Below, piece after piece: positions 1 to 11,040 of a stretch of DNA of 64,000 bases. Below the pieces are notes generated by a model that was not told the DNA's origin, made no database searches, and saw only the letters and a list, made by a program, of their open reading frames with translations. Origin of the DNA: Larimichthys crocea (lineage: Eukaryota; Chordata; Actinopteri; Sciaenidae); the NCBI RefSeq assembly GCF_000972845.2, contig NW_020859623.1, forward strand, positions 38,320 through 102,319, read 5' to 3'. Every line of letters begins with the position of its first letter. Positions within the stretch are counted from its first letter, which is position 1. Made by a program: the position numbers and the translations under genes.

Positions 1-1116
1 CATCTCAGTGGAGATACATTAACACCACTCTAAATCCCGCTGACGTTGTCTCAAGAGGACAGACTGTGGAAGCATTTTTGAAAAATGAGAGTTGGCTTTC
101 AGGACCAAGTTTCTTGCTCAGCTCACAAGACCAGTAGCCTAAAAATCCAGATCCGGGCATGCTGGATATCGACGACCCAGAGGTCAAAAGTGTGACTCAA
201 GTGCATGTCATTCAGGCACAAGAGCTTGAGGGTTTCATGGATCAGTGGATGAACCACTACTCTTCCTGGACGGCGTTGAAGCGTGCTGTAGGCTGGTTTC
301 TGAAACTTAAGGATTTGCTGAAAGAGCTAAAGGAAAAGATAAAGGAGCTACGAGCAGTAGACAGAGAAAGCCGGATGACAGAGTTCAAGAAAGCCGTTAA
401 AGGAAAGTATCTGACTTGTGATGACTTGACTGAAGCAGAAACAGAAATTGTGAAGTGCTGTCAGAAACAAAGCTTCAAAGAAGACTTGGCTATGCTAAAG
501 GAGCATCAAAGAGTGAATAAAAGTAGCTCACTCTTTAAGTTAAATCCAGTGCTCCAAGACGGAGTTATGAGAGTTGGCAGAAGGTTGAGTCGAGCGGCTA
601 TGCCGGATGACTCCAAGCAGCAAGTCATCTTGCCTAAGGATTCACACGTCACAAGGCTTGTGTTGAGACATTCATGACATTACAGCTCATGCCGGAAGGA
701 ATCACATGTTGGCTCAGCTACGGCAACAATGATTCTGATTCCCTGGAGCCAGTGGAGCTATCAGAAGGTTCCTGTCCAAGTGTGTCATCTGAAAAAGACT
801 ACATTGAGCAGCTGGCAAGCAGCTCATGGCAGATCTACCAACATGCAGAGTCCTGCCAGATGACCCTCATTTTACAAGAGTCGGCATAGATTACTTCGGT
901 CCGTTCCTAATGAAGAGAGGAAGAGTCCAAGTAAAGAGATACGGCATTATCTTCACGTGTCTTGCTATACGAGCAGTGCATTTGGAAGTTGCTTCTTCTC
1001 TCGATACTGATGCCTGCCTTAACGCAATCAGAAGATTCCTTGCCAGAAGAGGAGAAGTCAGAGAGATGTATTCAGATAATGGAACCAACTTTCAGTCAGC
1101 TGACGGTGAGATGAGG
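1..1116 (+). pseudogene. BEL/Pao retrotransposon pol fragment (RNase H tail to integrase core)
   Basis: This is the 3' part of a BEL/Pao pol gene, read on the plus strand in at least three frames. From about base 20 the frame gives QWRYINTTLNPADVVSRG, the usual end of the BEL RNase H region. Bases 159-677 encode the linker before integrase, including LFKLNPV and ILPKDSHVTRLVLRH. Bases 826-1116 hold the integrase core: VGIDYFGPF (first catalytic Asp) and YSDNGTNF (second Asp). The zinc-binding region between 661 and 826 is frameshifted. The core stops before the catalytic Glu because a LINE tail starts at about 1117. Stop codons and frameshifts make this a dead copy. The element enters from the left edge of the window, so its gag and RT would lie outside. 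The BEL copy at 23497-29825 is the same superfamily but clearly a different lineage. Confidence 0.85.
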
Positions 1117-1781
1117 AAATCAAATCAAATCAATTTTATTTATATGGCCCAAAGTCACAAAGTACATTTGCCTCAGAGGGCTTTACAATCTGTACAGGGA
1201 GTGACACCCTCTGTCCTTAGACCCTCGGTTTGAGTGAGGAAAAACTTGCCCACAAAAAACCTTTAACAGGGAAAAAATGTGGAAGAAACCTCAGGAAGAG
1301 CCACAGAGGAGGGATCCCTCTTCCAGGACGGACAGACGTGCAATGGATGTCACGTGTACAGGACAAATCAACACAAACATATTGTACAATTACAATGACT
1401 GACAAAATGACAATGAATCACAATGAATGATAAAATGACCACAGTAGCAGATATGGTAGTAATAATAACAGTAATAATATGCGTAGTGGACGTCGTGCAG
1501 GATCACAGCAGCAGCCACGATCCACGAGAACCTGCTGGACGTCAGAGCACAGAAACTCCGGGGAAGTTTGGTTAGTAACATGCATTAATGAGACATGTCC
1601 ACAGATGGAGAGAGAGAGAGAGAAGAGAGAAGAGAGAGTGAAAGTGAAAGAGAGGGTTTTCGGTAGGGAGATGTGACTGCATCTTCAACAATACCATGCC
1701 TGGCTAGGTTAACCCTGGGGTTGGAGTCCCCCGGCAGTCTAATCCTATGGCAGCATAACTAAGGGATGACCTGAGCCAGCC
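1117..1781 (-). mobile_element. LINE-A 3' untranslated region and tail
   Basis: Reading on the minus strand, this is the 3' end of the LINE whose ORF2 end lies at 1782-2361. It finishes in a short CAAAT-type tail at 1117-1130, preceded by a stretch (TTTATATGGCCC on the plus strand) typical of many fish LINE and SINE 3' ends. The order of blocks (polypyrimidine tract at 1610-1650, block with microsatellite-like ATT repeats near 1460, conserved tail block at 1230-1330) matches the short 3' UTR visible at 56611-56795. The insertion disrupts the BEL integrase at 1116. Confidence 0.75.
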
Positions 1782-2361
1782 CTAACTATAGGCTTTATCA
1801 AAAAGGAAAGTCTTAAGTCTACTCTTAAAAGTGTTGACCGTGTCTGCCTCCCAAACCCAGAATGGCAGTTTGTTACACAGAAGAGGAGCCTGATAGCTGA
1901 AAGCTCTGGCTCCAAATCTACTTTTGGAAACTATAGGAACCACAAGGAACCCAGCGTCCTGAGAGCGCAGTGTTCTAGAGGGGTAGTAGTATTTGAGCTC
2001 TTTTAGATATGATGGTGCCTGACCATGAAGAGATTTGTAAGTAAGGAGAAGAATTTTAAATTCTATTCTAGATTTAATAGGTCGACACGGAATTAACTGC
2101 AGGGTCCTAAGAGACTTACTGGAGCAGCCTGATAACAAAGAGTTACAGTAGTCCAGCCTAGAAGTAACAAATGCGCGGACTAGTTTTTCTGCATCCGCTT
2201 GGGAGACAATGCGTCTGATTTTAGCAATCTTACGTAAGTGGAAGAATGCAGTCCTCGAAATCCTGATCAAAAACAACTCCAAGATTCTTTACAGTGGAGC
2301 TGGAGGCCAGGGTGATCCCGTCTAAAGTAACTAAGTCTCTAGAAAGAGAGTTTCTGAGGTG
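1782..2361 (-). pseudogene. LINE-A ORF2 C-terminal fragment
   Basis: Minus-strand frame 2282-1782 encodes the C-terminal end of a CR1/L2-group LINE reverse transcriptase: AFFHLRKIAKIRRIVSQAD, then FVTSRLDYCNSLLSG, IKSRIEFKILLLTYKSLHGQ and a terminal LFDKAYS followed by stop. Bases 2283-2361 add an out-of-frame piece of the upstream thumb (region NLGVVFDQDF). An internal loss near 2110 removes the usual LIQNAAARVLT segment, and a further loss at 2282 removes about eight codons. The fragment ends at 2361 where a foreign segment begins. The assignment to the CR1/L2 group rests on these motifs and on the esterase-type ORF1 of the related copy at 52689. Confidence 0.8.
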
Positions 2362-2744
2362 TATATTGGTGTCATCTGGGGTTTAAGTCGACCACCAGGA
2401 TGAGTAGGGCAGAATGTGGAGATCGACTCAGGCACTTTGAGTATTGAGAGTGCTCTAATTCTCCTTGATCAAGCGTCAATAAATAATACAGCATACTTTC
2501 ATCACACTTTCTTCCCTCCTGACCTCACCATTGACCACTGACTTAAAAGGCAGTGAATGAGGGTTTTACCACTATGACGTGTGCTGCTGCCTTTCTTGGC
2601 CAGGTCACCCTTGTGAAAGAGGTCTTGATCTCAGTGGGTTTTTATCTGGTTAAATAAAGGTTATAAAAACACCTCTCCCAGTATAAGATGGAATTCAAAA
2701 CTAAAATGGGGCAATTCAATTAAACAATTGAAACACTCATTTTG
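2362..2744 (-). repeat. 383-bp foreign segment inside LINE-A, flanked by duplicated LINE sequence
   Basis: This segment is not LINE-A coding sequence. It carries a block related to a common fish dispersed repeat (on the minus strand TATTTAACC followed by a CCCATTGAGATCAAGACC-like stretch). LINE-A sequence from the thumb region to AEKLV occurs on both sides of it (2190-2361 and 2745-3262), so the LINE is duplicated around the insert. The same arrangement is found in the opposite direction at 55663-56040. Confidence 0.7.
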
Positions 2745-3575
2745 ACTAGTTTTTCTGCATCCGCTTGAGAGACGATGCGTCTGATTTTAGCGATGTTACT
2801 GTGACAGTCTTGCTGCCACAGTGGGTTCTTAGCACGGACCAAACCCGTTTGTAAGGGATTTTTATTCGTACACAAATCAGACCCACACTACAGCCGATCA
2901 CAGGCGTCTCGCTGCCGTCTGCCGTGTGTCTTCTTTTGTCCTTCTTCCTCTTCTGGCCCAGCATGTACTGTCGTGGAAAGGAGGGCGAGAGTGATTAGGC
3001 AGTTGGGTACCGGTGTGCCGATCACTGTCCCCTGGCGCTGCTCTCCTGAGCCCTCCCCACACCTCTCTCCTGCAGCTGATGCACCACGCCCTACCTCCAC
3101 AGTTACGTAAGTGGAAGAATGCAGTCCTCGAAATTTGATTTATGTGGCCGTTAAAGGACAAATCCTGATCAAAAACAACTCCAAGATTCTTTACAGTGGA
3201 GCTGGAGGCCAGGTTGATCCCATCTAAAATAACTAAGTCTCTAGAAAGAGAATTTTGAGGTGTTGGGTCCAATTACAAGACTTCAGTTTTGTCTGAATTT
3301 AACATCAGAAAATTGTAGGTCATCCAACTTTTTATATCTTTAAGGCATGCTTGGAGTTTAATTAATTGATAGATTTCATCAAGCTTGATCAATAAATATA
3401 ATTGGGTGTCGTCAGCATAACAATGGAAATTGATAGAGTGATTCCTAATAATGTTCGCTAAAGGAAGCATATAAATAGAAGTGGTCCTAGTACAGAACCT
3501 TGTGGGACTCCATGACAAACTTTGGTATGCATGGAGGATTCATCATTGACATGAACAAACTGAGATCGTCTAAGA
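2745..3575 (-). pseudogene. LINE-A ORF2, catalytic (YADD) part
   Basis: On the minus strand 3518-3273 reads through NFHCYADDTQLYLLIKLDE, the catalytic box of a non-LTR reverse transcriptase, and continues through the 3272-3107 frame with LASSSTVKNLGVVFDQDLSF and AFFHLRN. A solo LTR (2800-3101) splits the frame immediately after AFFHLRN. The remainder of that motif (IAKIRRIVSQADAEK) resumes at 2799-2745. On its 5' side the reverse transcriptase is cut by an hAT-type element at 3576. Confidence 0.8.
2800..3101 (-). mobile_element. Solo LTR inserted in LINE-A (left copy)
   Basis: A 302-bp block begins TGTGGAGG and ends CTGTCACA when read on the minus strand, i.e. TG...CA ends. It is flanked by a 5-bp direct repeat, GTTAC on the plus strand, at 2795-2799 and 3102-3106. 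It contains an AATAAA-type polyadenylation signal. Deleting it and one repeat rejoins the LINE-A frame. This fits a solo LTR. No internal retroelement sequence remains. The same LTR with the same flanking repeat is found at 55315-55605. Confidence 0.75.
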
Positions 3576-4693
3576 GGGTCTCAAACTCAATTTACCTGGG
3601 GGCCGCTGGGGCCGAGTCTGGGAGGCTGGGCCGCATCAGGTTTTCCTAAAAAGCTTTGTTTAAAAAATTCCAATCTTGTCAAATCTCTTCATTTTTTAAC
3701 ACAAATAAGTTGAAAAAAATAAATAAATTAAGAATCAATGAAAAAATAAATAAAGAAATTAGAATCAATAAGAAAATAATCAATCACTAATAAATAAATA
3801 ATAATAATCATGAAAAATAATAAATTAGATTTATCTCGTTAGCGACTATATGTGGTTTCTTCAGTCTACTGTATTCGATTCAAATGTCTGTATTAACAGT
3901 TCTTTAACCTTTAACCTTCTTCTGAACATGAATGGAACATTGAAGAACATGAACTGTTCTTCTGAACATCTGGACCTGGCAGCGCCTCTCTCGCATAGCC
4001 GAGCCACGTTTGGCTTGTCGTCACTGTCGCATTGACGTTTCAATCAAGACAGTGAACGTCTCACTGTCCATACGTCATTCTCGCTTCTTTTTACTGCAAC
4101 CGCAGCACGGCGGTCGGCGGATAAAAGCCCGGTAGCTCTGCTTTGCTTTTACGCTCTTTGTTCACGTCTTTCGTGATGACATGAACACCATGGCATTTGT
4201 ACTGTAGGTGGTAGAAAGTACCAAGATAGCGAGCGCAAAAAAGGTGACTGCGCACCGGACTGTTTAGACCGTGCTGTTGTCGATGTCATTTGTTTTGACT
4301 ACTTTTACATCATATAGAAATATATGTTATGTTCATTGTGTGGGGCATATTTATTTATTTATTTATTTAGATACGTCTATATATGTATAATGTCCCGCTG
4401 GGCAGAACATTAAGAAGAAAACTATTTTTTTAAGTGTTGTGAACGCAGCGTGCTCCATGGCAATGCTGCTGTATCTTTCATTGAGAAAGTTTCTCTGCTA
4501 CATCAAGCCCGGCCGATGTCCCGCCCCCGCGAGCCATATACCCACCGTGATTGGTAGGGTCGTTCAGCTCCGCACACAACACTGTAAAATGCCATACATA
4601 TCAAACTCGCGGGCCGCCTAACATTAAACTTTCATATTATGGCGGGGGCCACAAACTATCGCCGGCCCGCGGGCCGCGAGTTTGAGACCCCTG
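3576..4693. mobile_element. hAT-type non-autonomous element, copy 1
   Basis: A 1.12-kb element with terminal inverted repeats of the CAGGGGTCTCAAACTC type (degraded to GGGTCTCAAACTC on the left, intact GAGTTTGAGACCCCTG on the right). The flank after it is ATCTAAGA and the flank before it is a one-mismatch version, matching the 8-bp duplication that hAT transposases make. There is no transposase frame. It interrupts LINE-A ORF2. Inside lies an AT-rich third, then a GC-richer part with an ATAAAAG box near 4120. Confidence 0.85.
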
Positions 4694-5148
4694 ATCTAAG
4701 AAATACGACTTAAACCCGTTAGGGCGGTTCCTTTGATGCCAATTTGATGTTCGAGTCTCTGTAAAGAATTTGATGGTCAATGGTGTCAAATGTGGCACTA
4801 AGATCTAACAGGACAAGTACAGAGATGAGTCCTTTGTCTGTGCCATTAGGAGGTCATTTGTACTTGACTAATGCGGTCTCTGTGCTATGATGCACTCTAA
4901 ATCCTGACTGAAAAATCCTCAAATAGACTATTGTTATGGAGAAAGTCACACAGCTGATTAGCTACAGCTTTCTCAGTATCTTGACAGAAAGGGAAGGTTT
5001 GACATTGGTCTGTAGTTGGATAAGACCTCTGGGTCTAGAGTGGGCTTTTTAAGAAGAGGTTTAATTACAGCTACCTTAAAGGACTGTGGTACATATCCTG
5101 ATAATAAGACAGATTAATCGTATCCAATAAAGAATGACTAACTAGAGG
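4694..5148 (-). pseudogene. LINE-A ORF2, N-terminal part of reverse transcriptase (copy 1)
   Basis: Minus-strand frames of this stretch correspond to the cleaner copy at 17653-18115, which encodes [39 protein letters not shown] and [13 protein letters not shown]. Here the frame is broken by several one-base losses. It joins LINE-B at about 5148, on the far side from the catalytic box. Confidence 0.75.
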
Positions 5149-7400
5149 TAAAATCAATCAAGGAATGGAACACCAACAGGATCGAGAAACATTCTGACAA
5201 CTGAGGACATTCAGTAAGGTAATCCGTGATCCAGGTCACGAGGCCGGTTCCACACCCATCCGCAGCAGTTTGTCTTTCAATAGGAGTGGCTGCATGGTAT
5301 TGAAAGCACTGGAGAAATCAAAAAAACTTCTCACAGCACAGCCTCCTTTGTCCAAGTGAGAGTGCACCTGTGTAGAAGATATAGAATAGCATCCTCCACT
5401 CCCACATTCTCCTGGTAGGCAAACTGTAGGGGGTCAAGTGCATGGCGAAACTGGGGTTTTAGTAAGTTCAGTAACAGCAGACGTTCTAGGGTCTTCATTA
5501 GGTGTGAGGTGAGGGCACCTGGTCTGTAGTCATTGAGTTCTTTAGGGTGTGTCTTCTTGGGTACTGGTATAAGGCCTGATGTTTTCCATAGTGTCTGTAC
5601 CTTACCCATTTGCACGACTCATGTTGAAGAGGTTTTGGAGAGGCTCAGCTAGTTCTTTGCACAGGCCTTAAGCAGTGTAGTGCAGATGCCGTCGGGCCGG
5701 CAGCCTTGGGCTTGAGTCGTCTCAGTGCACCTCTCACCTGGTCAGCAGTGACAGTGGGTTGGTGGGAGGGGGGGCAGAGTAGGGTGAGTTAAAAAGTCAC
5801 ATTTAGGGAGAAGTGGTATGATGACACAGGTTGTCGGTCGTTGTCGGGAGCTTTGACCGAGGCATGTGGGGGAGGTGATCTTGAGGTGTCAAGTGCTGCC
5901 CCATTACCTGAGTTATCGAACCGGTTATAAAACTGATTCAACTCGTTGGCTCTGGCATATCTCCATCAGCCCTGCCACTTTTCCCCCACACACCTGTAAT
6001 GTTCTTACCCCCTGCCATACCTCTTCATGTTGTTGTCCTGCATTTCTTCTCCACCTTCCCCGTATCGCCCATGGCCTCCCTCAGGCTTATTTTCAGTTCC
6101 CTCTGCACACTCCTCCGCTCTGTCAAGTGGCCCTCCTTAAAAGCTTTCTTCTTCTGTGTTTAGGAGTTTTTTGACATCACTGGTCACCCATGGTTTGTTG
6201 TTGGGTAGCAGCACCAGTTTTAGTGGGAAAAACAATGTCCATACAGAAGTTGAGATAGTCAGTATGCATTCTGTTACTTCCTCCGGTTCTCACTGTCCTG
6301 CAATACGCTCCCTTCAGTGGACTCGAAGCAGTCCTTAACTCCTACTCAGCTTCTGGTGTCCATTCCCTGAAGGTGCGTGTGGCAACTGGAGTTTTTGTAC
6401 TTTAGGCTGGTTACAATGGCTGCAGGTGTATGAGGTTATGGTCGAGTAGCCCAGTGGAGGAAGGGGGGTGGACTGTATACATCCCTCACATTTGTGTAGA
6501 GGAGATCGATCCTATTTTTCCTTGTTGTACAGTCCACAGATTGGTGAAAGTTTGTGAGGGTCGAATCCAGTGTAATGTAAATAAAATCGCCAGAAATAGC
6601 GAAAAAAGCATCCGTGTGTTGTGTTTGTAGCCTCGCAACGGTTGTGTGGATGATGTCACAGGCAGTGTCTGGAAGGGCTCGTGGCGGAATGTAAAAAACA
6701 CAAACAATCGCGTGCGAGAACTCTCGGCATGTAATAAGGTCGCAGACTCACTGCAAGTAACTCAAGTCTCTTACTGCAAAAGGTCTCCTTCACCGTTACA
6801 TGTCCGGGATTGCACCACCTGTTGTTAATATACATCAACAGTCCTCCTCCCTTCTTTTTCCCCAGAGAGTTTATTGTCTCTGTCGAGTCTCACTGTCTCA
6901 CGCGAGAATCCTGGACATACCCGAGACCCCGCAATAACAGTGTATAAAGAAAACAACAACAACAAACAGCTGACTTTGCTTCTCCGACGTGGAGGAGATT
7001 ATAAAAGCATCTGTTATGTCATAAATGATTGTGTGTTGTTCCACTTCAACAATTAGTCTCTCATTGAGATCCTTTGATGATCTTTGATACACCTGGTGCC
7101 ACCGGTCATGACGTAACGTTGATGTGAAGTAAAAAAGTAAAAAGCTTCAAGAACTGCGTATTGTGTTTTATTTTGAAAGGGGGCGGAAGTTTATTACGTT
7201 GATTCTGTGTCGGATTTACTGTCTGGTGCGCAGTGCTCTGTTGAAATTTACGAGGTTTAGCCACGGCTCGTGGAAAAAAATAGAACCTGCGGAAAGCTCG
7301 CGGAGAGCCGCTTCTGGGACGCTTCTGAGCCGCGCCCTGTGTGAGTGCTCTCATTGACTAGACTGGCTTCTTATTTGCTACGGTGACCGCAGCGGTGCCG
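5149..7400 (-). pseudogene. LINE-B ORF2, endonuclease and N-terminal RT (copy 1, noisy)
   Basis: This is the frame-broken version of 18116-20440. The best surviving piece is 5615-5331, with VQTLWKTSGLIPVPKKTHPKELNDYRPGALTSH split over less than a hundred residues and LLLNLLKPQFRHALDPLQFAYQ, which are the N-terminal motifs of a Jockey-superfamily reverse transcriptase. Further left on the protein, 6838-6656 carries INNRWCNPGHVTVKE, the start of the apurinic-type endonuclease. Frequent single-base differences from copy 2 destroy the rest. Confidence 0.75.
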
Positions 7401-7584
7401 TTCCGCTTCCGTTCCGCATCCGGTGTGAGTTGGCCTTAAGTGTCTGTTTCCACACACCATTTCAGGTCCTTACTTGTTTGTATTTCTCTGCTCCAAATGA
7501 AAGCTATCCCATTTCAGTCTTCTGGGAAGTCTACCTGCACTATTACCATGTCTGGCCATCCCTTCACCTGCCTTTGGAACACAC

Positions 7585-7785
7585 CTAAAGCACCATACAG
7601 CTGTCCTTTTGTCTTTGATTTCATTTTCCGTGATCCTCTTTTTTCTTTAATCTCTGTATAACCGTCTCTTTATCCGTGCTGCATTTTGTGGTTTGACAAA
7701 GGAGAAGACAGCTACTCGGTCGCCATATGAAGTGATGTATTTCACCATTTGTTCATCAGTCATGTGGATAGCACTGCTTGTCAAC
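7585..7785 (-). pseudogene. Duplicate of the minus-strand exon at 20572-20776
   Basis: This is the copy-1 counterpart of the exon described at 20572-20776, with the same splice-like borders, but with several one-base losses that break the frame. It is probably either a dead duplicate or a poorly polished duplicate of the same sequence. Confidence 0.55.
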
Positions 7786-8003
7786 CTGCAAACATAAAAT
7801 ATTAAAAATTACTCAAGCTGCAATGCTTATTATTAAATGGTAGCCATCCCTGGAGAAGCCTTATAACTCAGTTAATGGTGTGACTGTATAACAAAGAAGT
7901 CTGCAGTTGCTATACAGACCGGCAACCAGACCGGTCTCACAAGATCTTGTTGAAATATCGTTAAAACTTTGGAACTAACACAATTGTTGTGAGAGTTTTG
8001 CGC

Positions 8004-9050
8004 GTCAAAGCGTTTGATGAGTAATCAGGAGATAATGCCCTGAAATACTATCGTTTTCCGTTTGGGAACCCCTCGCTGAAATAAGTGTGTTTTGGCCGCC
8101 GCGCGGCGACCCTGACCCGGGGGGCACCAAACTCGGCACAGCAATGTACCCTGTGTTCCCGATAACCCTGCTGAAATCAGCCCTGCGTCAAAGCGTTGAT
8201 GAGTAATCAGGAGATACGGCCCTGAAATGACCGTTTTCAGATGGGAACCCCTCACTGAAACAAAGTGTCTTTTTGGCCGCTACGCGGCCCACCTTTGACC
8301 CTAGGGGCCCCAGATTCGGAACAGAGGGTCCCCGGGGACCCTGAACAATGAACCGGCGGAAAAAACCCACAAGTCCAGTGGAATTTTTTTCGCCCGCTCT
8401 CGAGTCCTGAGAATCGGGGTCTGTCTGGCTTATGGAGTCGCACACCCTCGACCTGCGTGGAGGAGTTGGAGGACATGTACTTCTACAAGTCGCACGGGTC
8501 TGAATTTAGTATGTTGTTCGGGGGCGCCAGACGAGCGCAGAGACATCAGTCGCGGCCCCGTCGGGCCAGTACTTTTCGATGGGCGGGGCCCGAAAGGCGC
8601 GCCGGTACGGGATTCGAGCCCTCGCCGCGGCCAAAAAAATGCACCAAACCGCACGAAACTAGCTGTCTTTTCCTCCCCGAGGCCTAGATCGGCCCAGAGT
8701 CCCGAGCGTCTAGGCCCAGGCAAAGCCAACAGCTCTACGGTGATGCGATCGGAGACGGGACCAAAAAATCCCAGCAGAGGGCCCCACGACATGCAACATA
8801 GTCGAATTTCAGCCTCCCGCATTAAAGCGCTGACAAGTCGAACCCCGAGAGGTTGTCCTCAAAGCCTGCACTACTAGGCCTCGCCGGGTGCAGAAGGGCT
8901 GACCTCGGACCGTTCCGATCGCCGCGCGCGGGTCGAGACCCGCGGGCGATCGTGGCGACGTCCCGATACGCATACCAAAATTTCGCCCCCTTCGTCAAAG
9001 CCTCGATGAGTTATTAACGGAACGTGTGTAAAAAAAAAAAAAAAAAGATA
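8004..9050. repeat. GC-rich degenerate tandem repeat, period about 180 bp
   Basis: Two neighbouring units begin GCGTCAAAGCG at 8004 and 8184 and share, in order, a TTGATGAGTAATCAGGAGATA block, a GGGAACCCCTC block, a TTTTGGCCGC block rich in CGCGG, and a GGCACAGAGGG-like block. Later units are more diverged; the motif TCAAAGCCTCGATGAGTTATTA recurs at 8994. There is no convincing reading frame: overlapping frames on both strands exist only because GC-rich DNA has few stops. A run of 17 A lies near 9030. Composition is sharply unlike the AT-rich flanks. Confidence 0.65.
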
Positions 9051-9072
9051 AAGTAATTCGACTTTTCAGAAT

Positions 9073-9255
9073 AGGGGCCCTTGGGTAAGAATGGGAACCC
9101 TCGGTCCAGATGGGGCATCCTGACTCAGAACGGGCACCCCTGCGGGAGCGGGGACTCCCCTGCCGAACGGGGACTCCCCTGCTACACCTGGTGGACCCCT
9201 CGGTAGCGAGGGTGCCCTTCGGCATAGGGCGGTGCCCTACCCGAACGTGGGGTGA
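9073..9255. repeat. GC-rich minisatellite, about 20-bp unit
   Basis: About nine degenerate units of roughly 20 bp, the clearest being two consecutive copies of ACGGGGACTCCCCTGC around 9150-9182. The units contain short self-complementary parts (GGGGACTCCCC). It follows directly on the 180-bp repeats. Confidence 0.65.
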
Positions 9256-10284
9256 CAGAGTAAATTCGCCCGATTTTTCCCTAGCTGTCCGAAGGGAAGT
9301 TTGGGTCAGAGGTCATGGAAAGATGTAAAGAACTTTGTGTGTAACACAATTGTCACTCTAAACACCAGATCTGCTTTGCATAAACTGAAGTATAGACTCA
9401 ATTTTGTGGTATTCAGTTTCTGTGCTCTGGTTGAGACACAACTTGTTACGCACATGTTAAAGAACATGTTATTTTCAGTCCAGTTGGATTGTATTGTGGA
9501 ATATGTCACATTTGACACTTTGTTCTAATGGGTTACATTAACATGTCGTAGCTGCTCACCATTTGGACAGTAACATGACTAGTTAAGTCAGTACTCAGTA
9601 CTGAGTTCATTACTGGTAATTTACAAGTACAAGGCTTTTTTTTTATCATCAATTCGACTAAATACTGTACAGAGCAGCTCATAAGTTCATGAAGTTCATA
9701 TAATAAATACATTTTGTACTGTGAAATGGAGTGAATGGCATTTTTGCAGCTTATTGGAAGTTTTACAATACTAATGTATATTACACTTTAGGACAGCAGT
9801 AATACTAGTATAACTGCAGTAAATGTACAACTGTACTCTTGTACAGTAGTCTGATGGAATTTAATTTTAGGTATTTGGCTATTTATTAACCTTACTGTGC
9901 AATTCTTTTCCAAAAGTTCAAGAATCATGTATTAATTATTAATTAATCATGTAAGAATTAATTATTAAATTATTTGTCTGTGCTAAAACATAGAGGCAGC
10001 AAAGAATAACTACAAGCTAAAGACAAAAAGTTATTAAATTAGTTGAACCAGAAACGGACCTAACAGCGCCCCCTTTGAAAAGGTCCTCACTCCATTGGTG
10101 AAAAACTTTTAGAATAAATTTTTTTTCCTTGGTGTTTTTAAAGAAGCTGAGGTGGGAACTGGATTCAGGGGGGCACCTAGTGTTGAAATGTGGTATTCAT
10201 TTGTCTTTAAGTATAGCAGAAAGGGTGGTCCTCACTCCCTATGTACACTTACCTGGACCTCACTTCAATGCCCGTACAGGAATA
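9256..10284. other. AT-rich stretch without recognised gene
   Basis: I see no frame with family resemblance on either strand. Frames of 70-80 codons near 9301-9528 show no conserved motif and exist on both strands, so they are likely chance. A short block at 10040-10250 (containing GCGCCCCCTTT) looks like the start of the repeat that continues across the TG tracts. Confidence 0.5.
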
Positions 10285-10319
10285 TGTGTGCGTGTGTGTG
10301 TGTGTGTGTGTGTGAGTGT

Positions 10320-10357
<38 letters not shown>

Positions 10358-10460
10358 AATATCTGTACTGCTAGGGATACACAAACAGTATACTGAGCAA
10401 GAGACATCTTTACTGCAGACATACTGTCTGTGTGTTTGTAGTAAATATGTCTAGTACTCA

Positions 10461-10512
<52 letters not shown>

Positions 10513-10795
10513 GTGTATGTGTGTGTGCAATAAATATCTGTACTGGTCGGGATACACAAACAGTATACTGAGCAATAGACATCTTTACTGCAGACATACT
10601 GTCTGTGTGTTTGCAGTAAATATGTCGTGTGTGTATGTGTGTGTGCAATAAATATCTGTACTGGCCGGGATACACAAACAGTATACTGAGCAATAGACAT
10701 CTTTACTGCAGACATACTGTCTGTGTGTTTGCAGTAAATATGTCTAGTACTCAGTATAATGTGTGTGAGTGTGTGTGTGTGTGTGTGTTTGCACA
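10285..10795. repeat. TG microsatellites separated by three copies of a roughly 115-bp unit
   Basis: TG tracts at 10285-10352, 10466-10526 and 10762-10788 alternate with a unit that begins AATAAATATCTGTACTG and ends GTAAATATGTC. The unit starts at about 10353, 10529 and 10647. The third TG spacer (about 10627-10646) is much shorter. The copies are nearly identical, so this is a recent local duplication. Long apparent Cys-Val or His-Thr frames here are translations of TG/CA repeats. Confidence 0.9.
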
Positions 10796-11040
10796 ACTAT
10801 CATTGTGAGGACCACTTACAGTTTTAGACCCTTGGAGTGAGGACCAACCTACAAAGTGAGGACATTTAGGCCGGTCCTCATTTTATTTTCACTGTAATGG
10901 CCTCCAGAGTCTATTTATATGCTTCTCTCAAAGTTTCAGAGAGGTCCTCAGGAAAATAGTAATTTTGGAAAAATGTGTGTATTTGTGTGTACCGTCGTGT
11001 GTGTGTACAGGATCTGAGTACACACACTTTTTGCTCTCTA
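10796..11040. repeat. Dispersed fish repeat next to TG tract (GTGAGGACC type)
   Basis: The words GTGAGGACC, GTGAGGACATTT and GGTCCTCA recur through this stretch. From memory of fish genomic DNA, a repeat with this wording often borders TG microsatellites. It is non-coding. Boundaries are approximate. Confidence 0.45.

Larger units (their letters stand above)
3288..8001. repeat. Large duplication, copy 1 (partner 16225-20998)
   Basis: This stretch matches 16225-20998 in the same orientation from end to end: LINE-A pieces, the hAT element with the same target duplication, LINE-B, and a minus-strand exon. Copy 1 has many more single-base gains and losses than copy 2. Left of 3288 the LINE continues, whereas copy 2 starts at a 10-N gap. 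On the right the copies diverge after about 8001: copy 1 enters GC-rich repeats, copy 2 runs into an exon. It may be a real segmental duplication or a retained unpolished duplicate contig. Confidence 0.85.

Noticed and set aside
8025..9328. Several overlapping 70-130 codon frames in GC-rich DNA
   Set aside because: They overlap on both strands, change frame between tandem units and show no family motif; GC-rich repeats lack stops by composition.
10249..10796. Long His-Thr, Cys-Val frames on both strands
   Set aside because: They are translations of TG/CA microsatellite tracts; open frames of this kind carry no coding meaning.
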